This document shows positions 1-4,741 of a DNA stretch of 11,044 nucleotides, piece after piece (position 1 is the stretch's first letter; each line of letters opens with the position of its first letter). A model generated the notes under the pieces. It was not told where the DNA came from and searched no databases. It worked only from the letters and a program-made list of their open reading frames with translations. The position numbers and the translations under genes are program-made. Source of the DNA: an uncultured Prevotella sp. (GTDB lineage Bacteria > Bacteroidota > Bacteroidia > Bacteroidales > Bacteroidaceae); assembly GCA_937916075.1 (NCBI GenBank), contig CALGHW010000093.1:1-11044 (forward strand), written 5' to 3'.

Positions 1-46
1 ATATCTTCTTGAAGGTAAGATCGGCTTTGGGGTCAAGGTATCTCAT
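1..46 (-). CDS. Rpn / PD-(D/E)XK nuclease family transposase-like protein, N-terminal fragment (runs off the left edge)
   Basis: Read on the minus strand from the ATG at 46-44, the frame gives MRYLDPKADLTFKKI and then leaves the window. From family knowledge, the Y-L-(D/N)-P-K-x-D-L-T-F-K-x-(I/V)-F opening is highly characteristic of the Bacteroidetes Rpn/PDDEXK_2 group, annotated as recombination-promoting nuclease or putative transposase, typically about 300 aa. The catalytic PD-(D/E)XK residues lie outside the window, so activity cannot be judged. The frame stays open upstream to about position 103, but the ATG at 46 fits the family start and a promoter sits at a sensible distance (99-129). 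These proteins are often multicopy and associated with genome rearrangement. It points the same way as the three-gene operon to its right but is separated from it by 212 bp, a hairpin and its own promoter. Confidence 0.8.
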   Translation of the reverse strand, partial: MRYLDPKADLTFKKI

Positions 47-98
47 GATGGAAATGTTTAGGATGCTGTCAGACACTATCGTCTTGGGGTTTATGTGG

Positions 99-129
99 CA
101 AAGTTACATAATCTGCCACTTATGGCAAA
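99..129 (-). promoter_or_regulatory. Bacteroidetes-type promoter for the Rpn-like gene
   Basis: On the minus strand there is a TTTG (129-126), a 19-bp spacer, then TAACTTTG (106-99). This matches the Bacteroidetes housekeeping promoter (-33 TTTG, about 19-21 bp, -7 TAnnTTTG). The predicted transcription start near 93 gives a leader of roughly 46 nt to the ATG at 46. The -7 element is bracketed by the inverted pair GTGGCA (95-100) / TGCCAC (114-119), and a second small inverted repeat, AATAAG-TG-CTTATT (132-145), lies just upstream of the -33 box. Either could be an operator, which is inference. Confidence 0.65.
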
Positions 130-175
130 GGAATAAGTGCTTATTTTGCGAGTATTTGTGCTTTCATCATACGCA

Positions 176-229
176 GAAGCGTACCGCGGAGCCTTCTTCG
201 TGTGAAGAAAGCACCTGGCGGTACGCTTC
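176..229. terminator. Long near-continuous hairpin downstream of the minus-strand operon; probable transcript 3' end
   Basis: A perfect 12-bp inverted repeat, gaagcgtaccgc (176-187) with gcggtacgcttc (218-229), encloses further pairs: 188-189 with 214-215, 191-192 with 211-212, and an inner stem ttcttc (194-199) / gaagaa (204-209) around a 4-nt loop. The whole 54-nt segment can therefore fold into one stem interrupted by small bulges. It lies 30 bp beyond the stop of the 456-aa gene, so the likely role is to end that operon's transcript or protect its 3' end. Neither strand has a clear T-tract after the stem, so it is not a textbook intrinsic terminator. A dispersed palindromic element is the alternative. 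Confidence 0.5.
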
Positions 230-258
230 CTGTACGTTGGTATGGATGATGGTACGAT

Positions 259-1629
259 TTATCTCAGCCGCTTGCTCTTGTCGAGTGCGGCGGTCGCGGC
301 CTTGGGTGCGGCGCCGGCTACCTTTCGTGGGCCGATGGCGGGTGTCCAGCAGCGTGCCTGGGCTTGTGTGGCCTTGTCGGGGAATGTCTTCGAGAGGATT
401 TCCCATTCGGCGTTCTCAAGGTGTGAGTGGAAGGTGGCGCGGGTCACGGTCGTGCCGTGTTCGCCGGTGGCGCAGCAGAGCAGCGAGTACCAGCCCCGTT
501 CCAGGTGATCCTTGTCGAAGGTGTATTCACCCTCGGCGTTGACGGTAGCCGTCACGTCGGCGGCCCCCTCGGCGGCTATCTCGGGCAGCGTCTTGCCGCG
601 GTTCAGCTCGTCGGTAAGGTCATTGTCGAGCATCAGTCTCACGGTGGCCTTCTTCACGTCCTTGGGCGTCACGCCGAACGACACCGTCACATGACCGTCG
701 GTCACGGTGTTGGACAGCACGTCCACCACCGGGCACGTCTCGTCCTGGAGCGGCTTGATGTGCTGGTCGAGCTGCGCCTTCACCCAGTTGCCATCCTTGT
801 CGACGCCCAGCACGTAGAACGAGTAGTCGTCCTCCTTGGACACTTTGGCCACGGGCGTGTTGTCTGCCCACTGGGCCACGGTTTGTGCCATGGCTTGGGT
901 GAACATGAGGTAGTCATAGCTGTACACGTTGACAAACTCGTCGATGCTCTTCTTGGTGCCGAAGATGGTATAGAGCGCCACGATGCCCGCACTGGGACTC
1001 ACGGTGAAGTGGGCTCCGGCTTCGTCGATGCCGGCGTAGGCCACCTGGAGCGTCTCCTGGCTCTCGCCGGGCGCCTCGGTCTTGACGCGCACGTAAGACA
1101 GTTCCTGCCCCATCTCATAGTTCTCGTTGGCGTCCACCGTGGCCAGGATATACTCCTGTCCGGCCGGGATGAAGAGCACGTTGCCCTTGGAGTCGGTGGA
1201 GCAGTCCTTGATGGTGAACGTCTGTCGTCCCTGGTCAACATAGCCATAGCCCGAGGCGAAGAGCGTCTTGAGCGCTTCCTTCAGCACGTCCTCGCTGGCA
1301 TCGGCCAGGGTGGTGTTGTAATACTGGGTGAGAAACAGGTCTACGAAGGTGCTCTGGAGCAGCATGTGGCCGTAAATCTGGTCTTTGGCCTTGGTCTCCA
1401 CGGTGTAGCGCACATAGTTTTTGCCGGCCTTCACCTGGCTCGGTTCCACCGCCAGGGTGGGCACCATGTTTTGTGGCCGTGTGAAGGTGATATAGTCGCC
1501 GTCGCCCAAGTTGAACGAGGCCACCGTCTTGTCGCCCTTGCCTAAGTACACCTTCTGGGTGTCGTCGGCCTGTGCCGTGGCCGTCAGGGCCGTGGCTGCC
1601 AGGGCGAGGGATAATATAGTCTTGATCAT
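259..1629 (-). CDS. Secreted repeat protein with three FN3/Ig-like segments, function unknown
   Basis: 456 aa, last gene of a three-gene minus-strand operon. Residues 1-20 form a Sec signal peptide (charged start, A/L-rich core, ATA-Q cleavage region) with no lipobox cysteine. Residues 27-51 are a short beta motif ending GDGDYITFTRP, also found in modified form in the two upstream gene products. I see three loosely similar segments: about 58-187, 195-293 and 300-404. Each opens with strands of alternating hydrophobics (YVRYTV; AHFTVSP; VTVSFGVTP) and closes with a Y-x-(F/L)-x-V/L strand leading into a D-x-x-G-type turn (YILATVDANE; YSFYVLGVDKDG; YSLLCCATGEHG), as in Bacteroidetes FN3-like domains. 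The last ~35 residues form an odd A/K/R-rich tail ending KSKRLR. Codon use stays normal there, so a frameshift is unlikely. An AAGGA lies about 10 nt before the ATG. No catalytic motif was recognised; a surface or periplasmic binding role is plausible. Confidence 0.75.
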   Translation of the reverse strand: MIKTILSLALAATALTATAQADDTQKVYLGKGDKTVASFNLGDGDYITFTRPQNMVPTLAVEPSQVKAGKNYVRYTVETKAKDQIYGHMLLQSTFVDLFLTQYYNTTLADASEDVLKEALKTLFASGYGYVDQGRQTFTIKDCSTDSKGNVLFIPAGQEYILATVDANENYEMGQELSYVRVKTEAPGESQETLQVAYAGIDEAGAHFTVSPSAGIVALYTIFGTKKSIDEFVNVYSYDYLMFTQAMAQTVAQWADNTPVAKVSKEDDYSFYVLGVDKDGNWVKAQLDQHIKPLQDETCPVVDVLSNTVTDGHVTVSFGVTPKDVKKATVRLMLDNDLTDELNRGKTLPEIAAEGAADVTATVNAEGEYTFDKDHLERGWYSLLCCATGEHGTTVTRATFHSHLENAEWEILSKTFPDKATQAQARCWTPAIGPRKVAGAAPKAATAALDKSKRLR

Positions 1630-1680
1630 TGTCGTTATTCCTTGTTTTGTTCGTTTGTGGTGGAAATGGGTAGCCCCACC

Positions 1681-3108
1681 TTATAATATTGTTACCTTTC
1701 CCGAGTAGTAGCCGCCGAGGCTGGCCTTGTATTTGGCGATGCTGTACACGTTGAACTCTATGGTCACTTGGTCGCCCTCCAGCTTGGCTTTGATGTTGCC
1801 GCCCATGGCCAGTCCCTTGCTTCCGCAGGAGGCCTGGTTGTAGGTGTCTCCGTTATAGGTGATGGAAATCTTGGCGTTGGTCTCCGTGCCGGAGAATCCC
1901 TTGACCATGTCGTTCATAAACTCGTCGGGCACGGTGATGACGATGTCGGCGTCGGCCATGCCCTCCACGGTTGTGACGTTTTCCTTGGCCGACAGATAGA
2001 AGGTGTAAAGCCCGTCGGCATGTTGTGCCACGGCCGAGTGGAGGCTCACGTCGGCCTGTTCGCCCAGGTGGAAGGCGTTGGGGGTAGACAGGTCATACGC
2101 CATCGGTTCGCCCACGTAGTAGGCCGCCAGCGAGCGGTCGGCGTCCTTGCCCATGCCCTCGATGTCGATGGAGGCCTCGTAGGTGCCGTCGCTGTTGCGC
2201 TTCACGCTGATGGAGCCGGTGGCCTTTCCGGCCAGACCGTTGGCCAGGGTGATGACGGTGCTGTTGGCGTTGTCCACGAAGGTCAGCTCATACTCCTTGT
2301 CGCCGGTAATGTCGATAGTTTGTCCGTCCAGTTCGCTCTCGGGCAGGAACACCCGCGCGTAGTAATACACATTCTCCAGGTCCTTGGCGTCGGTGATGCC
2401 GGCCGAGGTGAGGTAGAGGGCCACTCCGTCGTTCACCTTTTCAGCGAAGGCCGCCTTGAGGTCAGAGCGCCGTCCGTCAACGGTGAAGTAGTAAGGACTC
2501 TCCTTAATGTCGGTATATGTCCCGTTGTAGCACACCTCCAGGTTGGCGGTGCCGTTCTTGCCCGTCCAGTACAGTTCCACGGTCAGCTGGCTGTCCGTCT
2601 TGTCCACCAGGATGGTTCCGCCCTGGTAGAGGTCATACCAGTCGTAAGAGGTGGCGCCGATGGGGTCGTCGTCCGGTCCCATGTCGCTGGTGGTGTAGTA
2701 GGCGTAGAAGAAGCTGTCGCCCTCGTAGTCCTGTCCGTAGTCCTTCAGGTCGATGTCCTGTCCGTTGAGGTCGTCCGAGACGGAGAGTGTCATGTGGTCC
2801 ACGTTGAGCATGCCGTCAACGGTGTTGATGCCCTCTTCGGGTGAGAGATACACGTAGCTGGTGTTGTTCTTGCGCTGTACCAGTGCCGACTTCAGCTCCG
2901 TCCGGGTGTTGCCGTTGAGGATATAGTTGCCTTTGGCTGCCGACGGCCGTTTGAAGGAAATATAGTCCACGTCCTTGCCCACCTCGTAGGCTCCGGCTAT
3001 GTGTCCGTTTCTGATGACGAACACGCTGTCCTTTGCGGCGTTCTGGGCCAGGGCCGTTGCGGTCAGGGTCATGATGAGCGCCAGCAGGAAAATCAGTCTT
3101 TTTGTCAT
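1681..3108 (-). CDS. Secreted protein with three tandem ~130-aa beta-rich repeats, function unknown
   Basis: 475 aa, middle gene of the minus-strand operon, 56 bp after the T9SS-domain gene and 51 bp before the 456-aa gene. Residues 1-21 are a Sec signal peptide (TATALA-Q) without a lipobox. Residues 28-54 repeat the operon's shared motif (VFVIRNG...DVDYISFKRP). The rest is three tandem copies of one unit, about 62-200, 206-338 and 346-475. Each starts with a (L/H)-(K/S)-(A/S)-A segment and a Y-L-(S/T) strand (YVYLSP, LYLTSAG, FYLSAKE), continues through a D-G-x-x-I-D type stretch, then a G-x-I strand (GGTILVDK, GSISVKR, GNIKAKL), and ends in a Y-x-G strand (CYNGTY, YYVGEP, YYSGKV). Repeated beta modules of this sort are common in Bacteroidales surface proteins. 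No enzyme signature was seen, and binding or scaffolding is inference. Confidence 0.78.
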   Translation of the reverse strand: MTKRLIFLLALIMTLTATALAQNAAKDSVFVIRNGHIAGAYEVGKDVDYISFKRPSAAKGNYILNGNTRTELKSALVQRKNNTSYVYLSPEEGINTVDGMLNVDHMTLSVSDDLNGQDIDLKDYGQDYEGDSFFYAYYTTSDMGPDDDPIGATSYDWYDLYQGGTILVDKTDSQLTVELYWTGKNGTANLEVCYNGTYTDIKESPYYFTVDGRRSDLKAAFAEKVNDGVALYLTSAGITDAKDLENVYYYARVFLPESELDGQTIDITGDKEYELTFVDNANSTVITLANGLAGKATGSISVKRNSDGTYEASIDIEGMGKDADRSLAAYYVGEPMAYDLSTPNAFHLGEQADVSLHSAVAQHADGLYTFYLSAKENVTTVEGMADADIVITVPDEFMNDMVKGFSGTETNAKISITYNGDTYNQASCGSKGLAMGGNIKAKLEGDQVTIEFNVYSIAKYKASLGGYYSGKVTIL

Positions 3109-3164
3109 AATGATTGTCTTTCTTTGTCTTGTTTGTGATAAGGATGAAGAGTCCGTGTATGCGC

Positions 3165-3644
3165 TTACCGCTTGATCATTTTCAGCGATTGTCCGGCTGC
3201 CTTCACGAGATACACGCCGCCGGGCAGGGTGCCGGCGTTGACGGTGGCCTTGCCGTCGCGGGCCGTGGCTCGGGCGGCGAGAGAGCCGTTGGCGGCATAC
3301 ACTTCCAGTGTGGAGCCGTCGGCCAGTCCGCTGGCCGTGATGCGGTAGCCCTCGGTGTGGAGGATGATGTCGCAGGCCTTGTCCTTCTTCAGGTTGGCGA
3401 TGGCGGTGGTGCCGTCGCCCAGGTCGATACGGCTGATGTCGCTGATGCGGTGGGTGGTGGTGCCGTCTTTGGCCACCACGTTCACACAGTCGCCGCTCAG
3501 CTCGATTTTCTCCACCTGCGTCATCTTCATGACGTGGCTGCTGCCGTCCAGGTAGAGCACGTTCAGCTCGCCCTTGTCGGTGGCCAGGGCCGTGGAGGTT
3601 GTGGCACCGAGCATCAGGGCTGCTAAGAGGTAGTTTCTGATCAT
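3165..3644 (-). CDS. Small secreted protein with T9SS type A-like C-terminal sorting domain
   Basis: 159 aa, first gene of the minus-strand operon. The frame is open upstream to 3884, but the ATG at 3644 is chosen because it yields a clean signal peptide (MIRNYLLAALMLGATTSTALA, cleaved near residue 21), and the promoter candidate at 3741-3771 lies inside the longer frame. The mature part begins with two copies of a short beta motif: LNVLYLDG...VEKIELSG (about 27-51) and VNVVAKDG...ISRIDLGDG (about 54-78). The C-terminal ~65 residues fit a T9SS type A sorting domain: strand, ADGSTLEVYAANGSL, then LPGGVYLVKAAGQSLKMIKR at the extreme end (G-x-Y-hydrophobic-V-K...K). Such domains direct export through the type IX system and surface attachment. 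The domain is short and recognised by pattern only. It could instead serve as a small adaptor to the other two products. Confidence 0.78.
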   Translation of the reverse strand: MIRNYLLAALMLGATTSTALATDKGELNVLYLDGSSHVMKMTQVEKIELSGDCVNVVAKDGTTTHRISDISRIDLGDGTTAIANLKKDKACDIILHTEGYRITASGLADGSTLEVYAANGSLAARATARDGKATVNAGTLPGGVYLVKAAGQSLKMIKR

Positions 3645-3740
3645 ATTTTTCTTGTTTTGGATGGTTCCTTTGGGGGAGATGATACAGGCGGCTTTCCGGA
3701 CAGGCTTCCGTCTGGCCGTTGTATGCCTTTCATTCTTCTG

Positions 3741-3771
3741 CAAAAGTATATAAAATATGTAAGTTGGCCAA
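3741..3771 (-). promoter_or_regulatory. Promoter candidate for the minus-strand surface-protein operon
   Basis: On the minus strand, TTGG (3771-3768) is followed by a 19-bp AT-rich spacer and TACTTTTG (3748-3741), which fits the Bacteroidetes TAnnTTTG -7 element exactly and the -33 TTTG/TTG approximately. The predicted start near 3735 leaves a leader of about 90 nt to the ATG at 3644. No other comparable site lies between this and the gene, and gaps within the operon are too short to suggest separate promoters. Confidence 0.55.
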
Positions 3772-3894
3772 CGGTTTTGCCTGTTTTGTCTGTTGAAAGG
3801 CCGCTTTTGTGGAGAATTATCATCAGTGTGCGCAAAAAAATTCTTCGGCCTGTACAGTTGAAAGAGATAGTGGGTGTAAAACATGATATTTTAT

Positions 3895-3902
3895 TACATT
3901 TG
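3895..3902 (+). promoter_or_regulatory. Isolated -7-like box (TACATTTG) just before the repeat element
   Basis: TACATTTG matches the Bacteroidetes -7 consensus TAnnTTTG on the plus strand. At the expected 19-21 bp upstream I see no TTTG, so this is half a promoter. If active, transcription would begin near 3909 and run directly through the palindromic repeat, giving a short structured RNA. Confidence 0.25.
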
Positions 3903-3918
3903 CTAATACCGAGAAAAT

Positions 3919-3997
3919 AAAGTTGCCTGATTACGAAGAGAAAGTTGCCTGATTTTTAGGAGAAAGTTGGCAGGTTTCTCTTCGTAATCAGGCAACT
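3919..3997. repeat. Palindromic element: 22-bp tandem units closed by a 23-bp inverted arm
   Basis: Two adjacent 22-bp units begin aaagttgcctgatt (3919-3940 and 3941-3962; 18 of 22 positions agree). A third, degenerate unit starts aaagttggcagg (3963-3984). The stretch 3921-3943 has an exact 23-bp reverse complement at 3975-3997, leaving a 31-nt loop that contains most of the second unit and the start of the third. Because both flanking operons point away from it, it is not an obvious terminator for either. The structure resembles a REP/MITE-like dispersed intergenic repeat or the template of a structured RNA. Whether it recurs in the genome cannot be seen here. Confidence 0.75.
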
Positions 3998-4143
3998 CTC
4001 TCATTTCAGCCGTTTCAAATGCTCCGAAAGATGTTTTGGATGAATACGAAATATATTTACATATACAATATTCTGCTTTTTCAATCGTACAAATTGATAT
4101 ATATTCTTGATGGTTTTGAAAGATATTTGAAAAATAGGGAGTA

Positions 4144-4151
4144 TATCTTTG
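4144..4151 (+). promoter_or_regulatory. Promoter -7 element of the SusC/D operon
   Basis: TATCTTTG at 4144-4151 is a strong match to TAnnTTTG, 22 bp before the ATG at 4174, implying a start near 4158 and a leader of only about 16 nt, rich in A. The -33 box is poor: candidate TTTG at 4115-4118 and 4126-4129 sit at 25 and 14 bp, outside the usual 19-21 bp. A weak -33 box would fit dependence on an activator or an ECF sigma factor, but no regulator gene is in the window. Confidence 0.5.
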
Positions 4152-4173
4152 CCGTCGAAAAAAAAGTGTCAAG

Positions 4174-4686
4174 ATGAATAAAAAAGTATGGATAGCTCTG
4201 CTGATGGTCGGTTGTTCGCTGACCGTCGCAGCCGAAGACGGTCATGGCAACGAGGCGAAGTCAGCCGCGCCGACGGCCAAGTACACATTCCTGAGTGTGG
4301 CAGCACCCACTGCCGACGAGGTCTACAAGGATTTGGACGCCGACGGGCTGGCCAGCCGCGAGACCGTCTGTATGGAGCGGAAGCTGAAGGACTGCACCTT
4401 CACCCGCGAGGAGGTGGTGCCGGGCGAAAGCATGCAGCGCACCGTGACCCACAAGGTGGATCTCTACAACGCTGTGCGCAACATCCGCAAGGGACTGGAA
4501 AAGGCCGTCAAGACCCATCCCGACGAGCAAGCCAAGGCCAAGGCCACCTTACACCATGTGGCCCGTGTGGCGCTGGCCGCCTTCTATGACGACGAGAGTG
4601 AAGCCTTTGAGAAAGCGCTCCATGACGCCCGCAAGGACTACAACAGGCAGATAGCCATTTTCAACACGGTGGCGCTCGACCAGTAA
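4174..4686 (+). CDS. Unrecognised secreted protein leading the SusC/D operon
   Basis: 170 aa, and I do not recognise the family. Residues 1-20 look like a Sec signal peptide (MNKKVWIALLMVGCSLTVAA, cleaved before EDG). A cysteine occurs in the hydrophobic core, but no good lipobox surrounds it. The mature chain has a polar N-terminus, a beta-prone part with two cysteines (residues 67 and 74, C-M-E-R-K-L-K-D-C), and from about residue 90 a mostly helical, highly charged region (NAVRNIRKGLEKAVKTH, then YDDESEAFEKALHDARKDY) suggesting a helical hairpin or bundle. It is first in the operon, 55 bp before susC, with a promoter -7 box immediately upstream. The context suggests a periplasmic or surface accessory to the transporter, which is inference. 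No catalytic motif is visible. Confidence 0.75.
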   Translation: MNKKVWIALLMVGCSLTVAAEDGHGNEAKSAAPTAKYTFLSVAAPTADEVYKDLDADGLASRETVCMERKLKDCTFTREEVVPGESMQRTVTHKVDLYNAVRNIRKGLEKAVKTHPDEQAKAKATLHHVARVALAAFYDDESEAFEKALHDARKDYNRQIAIFNTVALDQ

Positions 4687-4741
4687 AAAGCAAGTACGGA
4701 AGTATTCAGAATAACGAAAGAAGAAATTTAAAATCAGAAAA

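Larger units (their letters stand above)
3645..4173. other. Divergent intergenic region between the two operons
   Basis: 529 bp, much more AT-rich than the flanking genes, separating the minus-strand surface-protein operon from the plus-strand SusC/D operon. It contains the leftward promoter (3741-3771), an isolated -7-like box (3895-3902), the palindromic repeat element (3919-3997) and the rightward -7 element (4144-4151). The 4000-4140 part is A/T-rich with no recognised coding content, beyond a small inverted repeat TCAAT-N7-ATTGA (4081-4097). Open frames here have poor composition and no family resemblance, so I do not call a gene. Confidence 0.7.

Noticed and set aside
9..542. 177-codon plus-strand frame at the left edge
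   Set aside because: It crosses the Rpn-like start, its promoter, the hairpin and the 3' end of the 456-aa gene, with an R/S/W-rich low-quality translation.
427..1545. Long open frame (372 codons) on the plus strand opposite the 456-aa gene
   Set aside because: It is an antisense frame produced by strong third-position GC bias of the real gene. Its translation is H/V/G-rich, lacks a signal peptide or known motif, and the minus-strand gene has clear secreted-protein features.
1768..2844. Long open frame (358 codons) on the plus strand opposite the 475-aa gene
   Set aside because: Same antisense effect: V/G/H-rich translation with no family signature, opposite a repeat-containing secreted protein with a good start and signal peptide.
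3645..3884. 80-residue N-terminal extension of the T9SS-domain protein
   Set aside because: The extension is compositionally unlike a secreted protein, overlaps the promoter candidate at 3741-3771, and would bury a well-formed signal peptide that starts at 3644.
3919..3997. CRISPR array
   Set aside because: The 22-bp units are directly adjacent with no spacers and include an inverted copy; there are no cas genes nearby.
4081..4097. TCAAT-N7-ATTGA dyad as an operator for the SusC/D operon
   Set aside because: Five-base arms in an AT-rich stretch are expected by chance, and no regulator gene is present to support it.
3903..4172. 89-codon minus-strand frame across the palindromic element
   Set aside because: It is AT-rich, has no recognisable domain, and part of its translation comes from the repeat element itself; I treat it as non-coding.
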